From: AC-32 sp963766375
GTDB taxonomy: Bacteria; Actinomycetota; Thermoleophilia; Gaiellales; Gaiellaceae
Direction of reading: 5' to 3'
Assembly: GCA_963766375.1 (NCBI GenBank)
Contig: CAVXZG010000019.1
Location: 310,001 to 374,000 of the forward strand
Length of the DNA stretch: 64,000 nt
Shown piece by piece: positions 16,862 through 24,903 of the stretch. Below the pieces are notes generated by a model. That model made no database searches. It was not told the origin of the DNA and worked only from the letters and a program-made list of their open reading frames with translations. A program made the position numbers and the translations under genes. Each line of letters opens with the position of its first letter. The stretch's first letter is position 1.

Positions 16862-19285
16862 ATGAGTACACGTATTATGGGGCCGAAGGGCAGCAAGCGC
16901 AGGAAGCGCTTCCTGCTCGTGCCCATTCTGCGGTCATGGCGTGCACGCGCTGTTCCTGATCGGAAGCGCTCAGGCCGTCCACGATCTCGAGTTCCAGCTC
17001 GACGGCAACGCGCTGTACGACCGTCTGTGGCACCACGCCCGACGGCGGCCCCTGGGGTGAATGCCTGCACGACGCAGGTGTTCGACTGGGGGAGAAGCGG
17101 CACCACCAACGCCAACTACCTCTTCAACGCCGACAGGACTGTGAACACGTCGGTCGTGAACTCCGCCAATAGCACGGGTTTCACGGCCGCGAGCGTTCAA
17201 GCGTGACTTCGGCTTGAAGGTTTCGGCTGCCGACAACTGCAGCCTCACCTCCACCGACGCCACGAAGGCGTTCTGCACCGCCGACACCACGACCTTCGCG
17301 ACGGGAAGCAAGGACATCCTCGACATCGCCGGGTGGCAGTGCAACAAGGACAACAACGTCAACAGCAAGATCGACATCACGAACGCCTACTCGGCGGCCT
17401 ACACGGTCGTCGGGCGGAGACAGGCTCATGTACTTCGGCAATGGAGAAGAACAAGGAAAACGGCAACAACAACGTCGGGTTCTGGTTCCTCCAGGGCAAT
17501 GCGAACTGTGTGTCAACCGGCGCGGCGGTGACACTTCACCGGGAACACATCGGAACGGCGACGTTCTCGTCATCTCCGCGTTCACGAGCGGCGGCGGCGT
17601 CAGCAGCATCACTCGTCTACCGGTGGGCGGGCGGTGCCAACGGCTGCATCGACTCGACCCGACCGCCGCTCCGGCCTGCGACCAGCAGCCGATCGGCTCC
17701 GGGGGCGACTGCAAGACCGCTCCGACCACCCCGCCGCCAGCTCCGATCGACACGATCTGTGCGACGACGAACTCGGGCCCACTGCCCAGCAACGGGAACA
17801 TCACGGTTCCGTGGCTGACGGCGGACGCCACGCTCGGCGTCGGCAATACGGTCGTGCCGCCCGACTTCTTCGAGGGCGGCGATCAACCTCTCGAAAGCGT
17901 TCCGGGAGGCTCCAGGCGGGGGCTCAGCGCCGACGTGCTTCAACACGTTCATCGCCGACACCCGCTCCTCGCAGTCGGCGACCGCGACGCTGTTCGACTT
18001 CGCCCGCGGCTCGCTCGGGCAGTGCTCGACCACGCTGAGGACGAGCAGGGGAGTGAGCTCCCCGCCGGTCACCGGTGAGGTCGCGCCACCGACCGACATC
18101 GGCGGCGGCTCAGTGTCGTCCGGGACCGACACGGCCCGGTTGACGGTTACCGGAACCACCTTCAGCGGCACGCTGACCTTCTACCTGTGCGGTCCCGTCA
18201 GCACGGACGGCTGCGACCGGACGAAGGGCGTGCAGGTCGGAAGCGGGCAGACGGTGAGCGCAAACGGCCCGTATGTCTCTGGCACGGCGACGCTGACGTC
18301 CGCAGGACGCTACTGCTGGACGGCCCATTTCGAGCCGGACCAGGCGTCAAGGATGCAGGCGTCACCGCTGGGGACGACAACGGCGTGAACGAGTGCTTCA
18401 CCGTCGCGAAGGTCACGCCGTCGCTGACGACGTGCAGCGGGACGTTTGACGCGTCCAACGTCTGCACGCCGAGTGCGGCGGTCGCCTTTGGCAGCGCGGT
18501 GAGTGACAGGGCTCTTCTCTCCGGACTGGCCAAGGAGCCCGGAAGCGGCGGGCCCAGCACGGACTACCCGACGATCAACCCGACCACGGCGGGCGTCTAC
18601 GGCGGCTCCATCCAGTTCACGTTGAAGGGGCCGGCGAGCACCGGTTGCGGTGTCACCGCGACCGGAACCGGGACCAACCCGCAGTCGGTGAACGTCGACA
18701 CGGCCATCGGGAACAAGGAGTACGGGCCGGTCAGCTTCACTCCCGGCGCGCCCGGCAGCTACCACTGGCAGGCGACGATCAGCAACGCCTCGTCGGTGAA
18801 CAACATCCTGCCGGTCAGCGACAACGCGCGCTGCGATCAATCCCGCGAGGACGTCGTCGTCCAGCAGATCTCGACGGAGATCGCGACGGGTCCGTTCACG
18901 TTCCCGCAGGACTCCGCGACGATCAGGTCGTCAGTGGCTCTCGACAAGCTGCCTGCGGGCGGCACGGTCGTCTTCAAGCTGTTCGGTCCGACGACCGGCA
19001 AGACCGGCTTGGAGAACTGCCAGGCCAACGGGGCGACCGGCCTCGTGTACGGGCCCGAGACGAAGACGAACGTCGTTCCGGTTGGTGGCGCTCATGAGGT
19101 AACGGGCATCAACACCAACAACACGACCTTCAACATCGACTCGAGCAAGAACGGCACCTACTACTGGTTGGTCACGTACGCGACGGGCGACACGGCACAC
19201 ACGAGCAGGCAGAGTGCGTGCTCGGAGAGCACGGCCGTGACGCAGACGGACGATGCACGGTCCTGGGACCCTCTTCACTCCGTAA
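16862..19285 (+). CDS. Large secreted cell-surface protein (multiple frameshifts)
   Basis: ATG 16862 follows GGGAGGG. After a basic segment the corrected frame gives a hydrophobic core, then AQAVHDLEFQLDGNALYD, the start I associate with long exported proteins of Thermoleophilia. Further pieces: SKDILDIAGWQC, NNNVGFWFLQGNANC, THRNGDVLVISAFTSGGG, then repeated Ig-like or DUF11-like units (ARLTVTGTTFSGTLTFYLCGP, YVSGTATLTSAGRYCWTAHF, GSIQFTLKGPASTGCG, GPVSFTPGAPGSYHWQATI, GTVVFKLFGPTTGKTG). Many Cys suggest disulfides. About six indels break it; the corrected end is TAA 19283-19285 after DDAGPGTLFTP. Total about 800 residues. No sortase motif or membrane anchor is seen. Confidence 0.7.
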
Positions 19286-19306
19286 CGACGAAAGGAGACT
19301 CGACTC

Positions 19307-19336
19307 AGAGAGGGCGGCCGATTGGCCGCCCTCTCT
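19307..19336. terminator. Bidirectional terminator hairpin between surface protein and paralogue 1
   Basis: AGAGAGGGCGGCC-GATT-GGCCGCCCTCTCT, a perfect 13-bp stem with a 4-base loop, between two convergent genes. Its core recurs at 19925-19949. Confidence 0.85.
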
Positions 19337-19360
19337 ACGTTCTGGGTCTGTGGGCCGCGT

Positions 19361-19789
19361 CTACGCGTCCACGTGGAAGCTCGTCGACGCAAGCACCTTC
19401 CACTTGCCGTTTGAGTACGTGTCGAGGTTCGCGGTGCAGTCGGCGGCTCCGCTCCTCCACGCCGCGGAACCGAGGCCGAAGGTTCGGTCGCCTAGCCCTG
19501 CGGCGAAGGTCGACCAGCCGTTAAGCACCAGCGTCCCATTCTGGTAGCAGAGGAGATTCACGAAGGGATTCGACGTCTGGTTCGTCGAGACGTCGAACGT
19601 GAGCACGTCGCCGTAGCGCGGCCCGCTGGTTGCTGCGGTGAGGGACGGGCTGCTCGACGATACGACGCGAGGGGCGCTGATCCACGACGAGGGCGACTTG
19701 TTCGATCCCCCGCCGTTTCCCGCGAGGGCTGCTCCGGTGACGGTGAGTACGCCGAGAAGCGTCGCGGCGAATGCGATTCGGCTCAACAT
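19361..19789 (-). CDS. Small secreted protein, paralogue 1
   Basis: About 142 residues from ATG 19789, with AAAGGAG nine bases upstream; the longer upstream frame is not used. A signal peptide (MLSRIAFAATLLGVLTVTGAALA) is followed by a Gly/Ser linker and one compact domain: YGDVLTFDVSTNQ, FVNLLCYQNGTLVLNGW, GLGSAAWRSGAADCTANL and the exact C-terminus SFHVDA. Two Cys would form one disulfide. The product at 19974-20418 has the same plan and end. I do not recognise the family; the fold may be a small beta-sandwich. The gene is intact and lies convergent with the large surface protein. Confidence 0.8.
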   Translation of the reverse strand: MLSRIAFAATLLGVLTVTGAALAGNGGGSNKSPSSWISAPRVVSSSSPSLTAATSGPRYGDVLTFDVSTNQTSNPFVNLLCYQNGTLVLNGWSTFAAGLGDRTFGLGSAAWRSGAADCTANLDTYSNGKWKVLASTSFHVDA

Positions 19790-19862
19790 TTGATGTGCTC
19801 CTTTCGGTGCGGCTCCGCAAGGGCTGCTAGGGATTGAGCTACGACAGGCATCGTCATCCAGT

Positions 19863-19903
19863 CCCTGCGGTGCCATCCCTTAGATGGGGCGACCATCGCA
19901 GGG
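19863..19903 (-). promoter_or_regulatory. Branched hairpin in leader of paralogue 1
   Basis: Outer stem 19863-19872 with 19894-19903 (10 bp, one G-U) encloses a 5-bp hairpin 19873-19877 with 19883-19887. It lies about 75 bases upstream of the start of paralogue 1 on the minus strand. Confidence 0.4.
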
Positions 19904-19924
19904 GGAGACTCAGTCCGACAAGAC

Positions 19925-19949
19925 CGAGGGCGGCCGATGGCCGCCCTCG
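19925..19949. terminator. Terminator hairpin after paralogue 2
   Basis: CGAGGGCGGCC-GAT-GGCCGCCCTCG, an 11-bp perfect stem. It shares the GAGGGCGGCCGAT core with the hairpin at 19307. Confidence 0.8.
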
Positions 19950-19973
19950 CCGTTCGTTCAGCTGTTCAGACGA

Positions 19974-20418
19974 TTACGCGTCGACGTGGAAGCTCATCGA
20001 GGCGAGCTGTGTCCAGCCGTTCCTGCCATTGGCCATGTCGAGATATGCCGTGCACTCGCCGGCTCCACCCTGCCACGCGCCCGAGGCGAGCCCGAAGTTC
20101 CAGTTGTAGTTCAGAGCTCCGTCGAAGTAGCCGTTCCAGGCGTTGAGAACCTGGGCGCCGTTCTGGTAGCACCTCAAGTTGACCCAGGGCTGGGTCGTGG
20201 CCGTCGTGGAGACGTTGAAGAGCAGGACGTCCCCGTGGTTCGGCAGGCCGTTGCCGTTCGCGTCGTAGACGAGGGGGGCGAGGTTGATGCTGCCCGCCGC
20301 CACCTCCACCGCTCGGTTTGCCACCGCCGCCACCCTTCGCGGCAAGTGCGGCGGGGACGAGGGCGAGGGCTAGGACGAGGGCGCCAATCTGCGCTGCATG
20401 GGCGATGCGGCGTCTCAT
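19974..20418 (-). CDS. Small secreted protein, paralogue 2 (one frameshift)
   Basis: ATG 20418 follows AAAGGAA. A signal peptide (MRRRIAHAAQIGALVLALAL, ending PAALAA) leads into a Gly-rich linker. The frame breaks within the linker near 20310 and then reads SINLAPLVYDANGNGLPNHG, DVLLFNVSTTATTQPWVNLR, CYQNGAQVLNAWNGYFDG, GLASGAWQGGAGECTAYLD and SFHVDA. The order of motifs (DVL-F-VST, VNL-CYQNG, GL-S-AW, C, SFHVDA) is that of paralogue 1. The DANGNGLPNHGD segment could bind calcium. Tandem duplicates with separate terminators suggest independent expression of related surface or matrix proteins. Confidence 0.75.
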
Positions 20419-20732
20419 CGGTAGTTCCTTTCTGTTGACGGCTGCCGCACCTGAGTGCGGTTTCTCAGAACGTCGGGCGAGATTCGTGGTCACGTCGGAG
20501 AGACCTCTCGAACTTGCGGGACGTGGCCGCCCGCCCGCGTGGTTATGGACAAAGGAGTCATCGTCGGTGCAAATGGGCACCGATGACCCCCGAACGGGGG
20601 ATCGACCCGCCGAGCGGTCTTGAAACCGCTTCGGGCCGTGCTTTACCCCCTGTCGCGGCCTGGCCTCCACGAAGCGCGGGAGGTTAGCAGGCCAACCGGC
20701 CGGCGGGCGAGCGGAATTCGGGCGTTTTCCCG
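20419..20732 (-). promoter_or_regulatory. 314-base gene-free region with three consecutive hairpins
   Basis: No open frame is credible. Hairpins: GTCAT/ATGAC plus CGGTGC/GCACCG with a 3-base bulge (20557-20587); CCCCC-GAAC-GGGGG (20587-20600); and AGCGGT-CTTGAA-ACCGCT (20613-20630), extendable by CCG/CGG. On the minus strand these would form a structured leader ending about 140 bases before paralogue 2. The sequence GGGGGATCGACCCGCC (20596-20611) nearly matches one at 16825-16840. Confidence 0.45.
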
Positions 20733-21086
20733 CTAGTAGCGGTCGAGTTCGTGCAGGCGCTCGTCGCTGATCCCGAAGTGGTGGGCGATCTCGTGCAGGA
20801 CGACCCGCCTGATCTGCTCCCGGAGGACGGCCGGGTCGTGGCCATAGTGGCGCTCGAGCGGGCCGCGGTAGATCGAGATCTTGTCCGGAGCGACGGCGCC
20901 GTACCCGCTTGTCCGGCGCGTCAGCGGGACGCCCTGATAGAGCCCGAGCAGCGGCTGACCGGGCGGAGGCTCGTCCTCGATCACGAGCTCGACGTTCGAC
21001 ATCGCCTCTCGCAGGTCGCTGGGCAGCGCGTCCAGCGCGTCTTCCACCGATTGCTCGAAATCGATGCCTGCTTCCGCGTCATCCAC
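20733..21086 (-). CDS. Metallopeptidase family protein (minimal zincin)
   Basis: 117 residues. The zinc motif HEIAHHFGISDERL (HExxH with a third ligand downstream) and the preceding strand DKISIYRGPLERHYG identify the small predicted metalloprotease family formerly DUF1025 (zincin_1), common in Actinobacteria. The substrate is unknown. The N-terminus EQSVEDALDALPSDLREAM is the usual opening of the family. It has no signal peptide, so it acts in the cytosol. Confidence 0.85.
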   Translation of the reverse strand: MDDAEAGIDFEQSVEDALDALPSDLREAMSNVELVIEDEPPPGQPLLGLYQGVPLTRRTSGYGAVAPDKISIYRGPLERHYGHDPAVLREQIRRVVLHEIAHHFGISDERLHELDRY

Positions 21087-21098
21087 GCGTCAACCTAG

Positions 21099-21456
21099 CT
21101 AGTGGAGAGCTTCAGCAAGCGAGGCCAGAGCGGCCAGCCCGCCGATCGTCACGAGAGCGATCCGCGCCGTCTCGAGGAGTCGCCGAACTGCGTGGCCGAA
21201 GACAGCCGCAGGGAGGCCATGGGGGAGCCGGTGCCTCGGCGGGCGCTCGGCGAGGCCCGACGAGAAAGGCGTACGGGTCGCGCTCGGGCAGGAGCTCGAG
21301 CGCGCGCCGGCAGACTTCGGGAGAGACGAGGACGAGCTCGGAGTGCAGCTCCCAAGGCTCGATGTCGTCGGTGGGCTCGACCGCTTCCTCGAGGACGCTG
21401 GGAAGACCACGCCGGAGCTCGACCGGGAGTTCGAGGGCCACACTCATCGGGTCCAA
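21099..21456 (-). CDS. Hypothetical protein with C-terminal membrane helix (frameshifted)
   Basis: The first 65 residues (start ATG 21447 or just upstream) read MSVALELPVELRRGLPSV and ELVLVSPEVCRRALELLPER. The frame then breaks near 21255 and continues as AVFGHAVRRLLETARIALVTIGGLAALASL, a short membrane helix at the end. No family recognised. It ends 12 bases upstream of the metallopeptidase start, so the two are probably one transcript. Confidence 0.5.
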
Positions 21457-21585
21457 GCAGCCATCGGTCTAGGGCATCCCTTCCTTGAGGGTTCGCCTAC
21501 CGGCCAGAAGGTACACATCCCATCGGTTCCCGCTTTCGGCGCAGACCCCTGCGCGGACACGGCCTGCTGCGGCCAGGCGCGCAAG

Positions 21586-21591
21586 TACGAT
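21586..21591 (+). promoter_or_regulatory. -10-like box TACGAT six bases before M16 protease GTG
   Basis: TACGAT ends six bases before GTG 21598 with no Shine-Dalgarno between, as expected of a leaderless transcript. Confidence 0.45.
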
Positions 21592-21597
21592 CAACCC

Positions 21598-22890
21598 GTG
21601 CAGCAGAAGTACGTGCTCACGGAGCTCGACACTGGCGAGCGCGTCATCTCGGAGCGCCTCGTGCACGTCCGCTCGGTCTCGATCGGCTTCTGGATCGGGG
21701 CCGGCTCGCGCGACGAGACCGACGCGAAGGCCGGAATCTCGCATTTCATCGAGCATCTGCTCTTCAAGGGCACCGCCTCGTACAGCGCGCAGCAGATCGC
21801 GGAGATCTTCGACACCCTCGGCGGCGAGCTGAACGCGGCCACCTCGCGCGAGCACACCGTCGTCTACGCCCGCGTGCCCGACGAGCGGCTCGAGACCGCC
21901 CTCGACGTGATGGGGGAGATGGTCTTCGCGCCCGCCTTCGCCGACCTCGACTCCGAGCGGGAGGTGGTGCTCGAGGAGATCGCGATGTACGAGGACCAGC
22001 CGCAGGAGCTCGTGCACGACCTGATCTCGGAGGCGACCTTCGGCTCGCACCCGCTCGGCCGGCCCGTGATCGGGCGGGCGGAAGTGATCTCGAGCGTCAC
22101 TCGGCGCGCGATCTCCGGCTACCACCGCTCGATGTACGCGCCGGGCAACGTGGTCGTCGCCGCCGCCGGAAACCTCAAGCACGAGGAGTTCGAGCGCCTG
22201 TTGCTCCGGGCCCAACGGAAGGCCGCAGCGGCCGTGCGGAAGGGCCCGCGCGTGCGACCGGCGCTGGTGAAGCCGCCGGCGCCGAGCCTGCGCTTCCAGC
22301 GCAAGGACACCGAGCAGTACCACGTCTGCATCGCCGCGCCCGGGATCGCCCGCTCCGACAAGCGCCGCTTCGCCGCGTCGCTGCTCGATGGGATCCTCGG
22401 CGGCTCGGCGTCCTCGCGCCTGTTCCAGGAGATCCGCGAGAAGCGCGGCATGGCCTATGCGGTCTACAGCTTCGCCGCCCAGTACAGCGACACCGGCCAG
22501 GTCGGGGTCTACATCGGGACGCGGGAGGACAACCTCGACGCCTGCCTGGAGATCGCGAGCGAGCAGATCGGCGACATCGCGGCCGGCAACGTCCGCCCCG
22601 AGGAGCTCGAGCGCGCCAAGGAGAATCTCAAGGGGCGGATCATGCTCTCGATGGAGTCCACCTCGACCCGCATGAGCCGCCTGGGGAAGTCGCTGATCAC
22701 CGACACCGAGCTGCTCTCGATCGAGCGGATCACGGCGGAGATCGACGCGGTCGAGCCGGAGGCGCTCGCCGAGCTCGCGGGGGTGCTGCTGGCGCCGGAG
22801 AAGCTCTCGGCAGCGGGGATCGGGCCGAGCGAGAAGCGCTTCCTCGCCGCGGTCGAGCGAGTCAACCCGGGCCTCGCCACAGCGGCGTGA
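21598..22890 (+). CDS. M16 family zinc peptidase (pitrilysin/MPP-like)
   Basis: 430 residues from GTG 21598; the longer upstream frame has no family similarity. The inverted zinc motif is HFIEHLLFKGT with the third ligand Glu in ELNAATSREHT or REVVLEEIAMYEDQP. The C-terminal non-catalytic half has the usual FQEIREKRGMAYAVYSFAAQYSD and RAKENLKGRIMLSMEST motifs. Actinobacteria keep one such gene near pnp and dapB. It processes peptides in the cytosol; the natural substrate is not established. The stop overlaps the dapB start by 4 bases. Confidence 0.93.
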   Translation: MQQKYVLTELDTGERVISERLVHVRSVSIGFWIGAGSRDETDAKAGISHFIEHLLFKGTASYSAQQIAEIFDTLGGELNAATSREHTVVYARVPDERLETALDVMGEMVFAPAFADLDSEREVVLEEIAMYEDQPQELVHDLISEATFGSHPLGRPVIGRAEVISSVTRRAISGYHRSMYAPGNVVVAAAGNLKHEEFERLLLRAQRKAAAAVRKGPRVRPALVKPPAPSLRFQRKDTEQYHVCIAAPGIARSDKRRFAASLLDGILGGSASSRLFQEIREKRGMAYAVYSFAAQYSDTGQVGVYIGTREDNLDACLEIASEQIGDIAAGNVRPEELERAKENLKGRIMLSMESTSTRMSRLGKSLITDTELLSIERITAEIDAVEPEALAELAGVLLAPEKLSAAGIGPSEKRFLAAVERVNPGLATAA

Positions 22891-23499
22891 GGGTCGCGCT
22901 CTTCGGAGCCGGTGGCAAGGTCGGGCGCGTACTCGGGCCAGGGCTTGGAGGCCGCGGGGCACGAGGTGGTCGAGCTGGGCGAGGCCGAGGCGATGGTCGA
23001 CTTCACCGTTCCGGAGGCGGTTGAGGCGAACGTGCTCGCCGCGCTCGAGCAGGACGTGCCGTGCGTCGTCGGAACCACGGGCTGGGATCCCGCGCGGGCC
23101 GGCTCCGTGGCGGCCGAGCGGGGCCTGCAGCTCTTCGTCGCCCCGAACTTCGCGATCGGCGCGGTGCTGATGATGCGGCTGGCGGCGGAGGCGGCGAGAT
23201 TCTTCCCGGACGCCGAGATCGTCGAGCTCCACGGCGAGGGCAAGAAGGACGCCCCGTCGGGGACGGCGCGAGCCACCGCCGAGCTCCTGCCCGGCGAGCC
23301 GGCGATCCACTCGGTGCGGTTGCCGGGGCTCGTCGCCCACCAGGAAGTGCTGCTCGGCGGCGAGGGCCAGCTGCTGACGATCCGCCACGACGCGTTCTCC
23401 CGCGAGGCCTACGTGCCGGGCGTCCTGCTCGCGCTCGAGCGCCTGCGCTCGCTTCCCCCCGGGCTGACGCTCGGGCTGGCTACGCTCTTGGAAGCGTGA
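22887..23499 (+). CDS. dapB: 4-hydroxy-tetrahydrodipicolinate reductase (one frameshift)
   Basis: GTG 22887 gives VRVALFGAGGKVGR, the NAD(P)-binding loop. One extra base near 22931 moves the frame, which then reads EAAGHEVVELGEAEAMVDFTVP, CVVGTTGWD, APNFAIGAVLMM and LHGEGKKDAPSGTA. DapB reduces the DapA product in lysine/diaminopimelate synthesis. At about 204 residues it is shorter than typical DapB (240-270). The usual HH pair before the catalytic Lys reads HG. The M16-dapB-dapA order is typical of Actinobacteria. Confidence 0.9.
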
Positions 23500-23867
23500 C
23501 CCCTGCGCGTGCGGCCCTTTTTCCCGTCCTCCTGCTCCTAGCCGTCGCAGCGGCGGGTTGCGGCAGCTCGCCCGAACCGAAGAAGGGCGATCCGGTCTAC
23601 GCGGGCATGCCGCTCAGTGCCGCGAAGCAGGCCGCATTGGTGGAATCCGGCTCCGAGACGACCGACGGCTCGAACGAGATCTACGGCCACCACCTGCGTC
23701 TCGTCTCGATCACGAAGGATCACGATCCGACGGGAGAGCCCGCCTGGCGAGCGACCTTCAAGGACCTGACGCAGAACGGGCAGCTGCTCTGCATCTGGAT
23801 GGCGAACCAGCAGTACAGCGGCGGTTTGACGCTGCGGCCTTGCCCGAAGGCCCGGCCGGCCCCGTAG
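23496..23867 (+). CDS. Small lipoprotein
   Basis: 123 residues from GTG 23496, overlapping the dapB stop. A hydrophobic stretch ends in a lipobox LAVAAAGC (Cys at residue 22), so the protein would be lipidated and held on the outer face of the membrane. The mature part is charged and ends with LLCIWMANQQYSGGLTLRPC, whose two Cys may pair. No family recognised. It lies between dapB and dapA, and its last bases hold the dapA -10-like box. Confidence 0.7.
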   Translation: MTPARAALFPVLLLLAVAAAGCGSSPEPKKGDPVYAGMPLSAAKQAALVESGSETTDGSNEIYGHHLRLVSITKDHDPTGEPAWRATFKDLTQNGQLLCIWMANQQYSGGLTLRPCPKARPAP

Positions 23868-23870
23868 AAT
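23865..23870 (+). promoter_or_regulatory. -10-like box TAGAAT six bases before dapA GTG
   Basis: TAGAAT, then CGGATC, then GTG 23877. The same word precedes miaB at the same type of spacing. Confidence 0.45.
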
Positions 23871-23876
23871 CGGATC

Positions 23877-24758
23877 GTGCTCGGCGAGGTCCTGACCGCG
23901 ATCGTCACGCCGTTCGACGCCACGGGCGCGGTCGACCACGAGCGGTTCCGAGAGCTGGCCGCTCACCTCGTCGAGAACGGCTCCGACGGCCTCGTCGTCG
24001 CCGGCACGACCGGCGAGTCGCCGACCCTCACCGACGACGAGCGGCTCGAGCTGATCGCCGTCGCAGTGGATGCCGTGGGCGATCGTGCGACGGTCGTCGC
24101 GGGCACCGGCACCTACTCGACGGCCCACTCGGTGCACTTGACCGAGCGCGCGCACGAGCTCGGCGTCGATGCCTTCCTCGTCGTGACGCCGTACTACAAC
24201 AAGCCGCCGCCGCGCGGAATCGTCGAGCACTTCAAGGCGATCGCGGCCGCGAGCGACAAGCCGATCGTCGTCTACAACATCCCGGCGCGGGTCGCGCTCA
24301 ATCTCGAGACCGAGACGATCGCGCAGCTGTCGGAGATCCCGACGGTGCGCGCCGTGAAGCAGGCCAATGACGATCTCGAGCAGGCGCGCGCGATCGTCGA
24401 GCTCGGTTTGGCCCTCTACGCGGGCGACGACCCGCTGATCCTGCCGTTCCTCGAGCTGGGCGGGGTGGGCGGCGTGTGCGTGCACACGCATGTCGTTGGC
24501 CCGCAGGTGAAGGAGCTGATCACGCGCTTCCGCGAGGGAGACGCCGACGGTGCGCGCCGGTTGGAGCAGGAGACCGCGCCGGCGCTCGAGATCCTCAAGG
24601 TGCAGACGAACCCGATCGCGATCAAGGCCGCGCTGAACCTGCTCGGCCACGACGTCGGCGGCTCGCGCCTACCGCTCGTCGAGGCGAACGAGGACGAGAT
24701 TGCACAGGTCCGTGACTGTCTCGAGCGGCTGAAGCTGCTCGAGCCCTCGCCCGCCTAA
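23877..24758 (+). CDS. dapA: 4-hydroxy-tetrahydrodipicolinate synthase
   Basis: 293 residues from GTG 23877, a normal length. DapA condenses pyruvate with aspartate semialdehyde at the head of the diaminopimelate branch. AGTTGESPTLTDDER carries the substrate-binding Thr-Thr; VVTPYYNKPPPRG and VYNIPARV contain the catalytic Tyr pair; the Schiff-base Lys is in TVRAVKQANDD. TIM-barrel fold, cytosolic, tetrameric in relatives. In most Actinobacteria RNase J follows dapA; here an HD-GYP gene on the other strand separates them. Confidence 0.96.
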   Translation: MLGEVLTAIVTPFDATGAVDHERFRELAAHLVENGSDGLVVAGTTGESPTLTDDERLELIAVAVDAVGDRATVVAGTGTYSTAHSVHLTERAHELGVDAFLVVTPYYNKPPPRGIVEHFKAIAAASDKPIVVYNIPARVALNLETETIAQLSEIPTVRAVKQANDDLEQARAIVELGLALYAGDDPLILPFLELGGVGGVCVHTHVVGPQVKELITRFREGDADGARRLEQETAPALEILKVQTNPIAIKAALNLLGHDVGGSRLPLVEANEDEIAQVRDCLERLKLLEPSPA

Positions 24759-24873
24759 GAGCTAGACCGAGGCGCTAGAAACGCGAGCCGGTAGTACCAG
24801 GTCATCCGCAGCATCTTCCCTCCCTTGTGGCTGAGACCGCCTTCGTAGCTTGCGCAACCGGAGCCGGTCGAGC

Positions 24874-24891
24874 ATCCCCTGCGTGGGGGAT
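24874..24891. terminator. Weak hairpin between dapA and HD-GYP gene
   Basis: ATCCCC-TGCGTG-GGGGAT, 6 bp, between convergent genes, without a U-tract. The rest of this 145-base gap shows nothing recognisable. Confidence 0.3.
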
Positions 24892-24903
24892 CGGGCCGGA
24901 ATC

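Noticed and set aside
20609..20635. tRNA-like anticodon arm with a TCTTGAAA or TTTCAAGA loop
   Set aside because: No matching acceptor, D or T arms can be drawn on either strand, even allowing one indel. It is better described as one hairpin of a leader.
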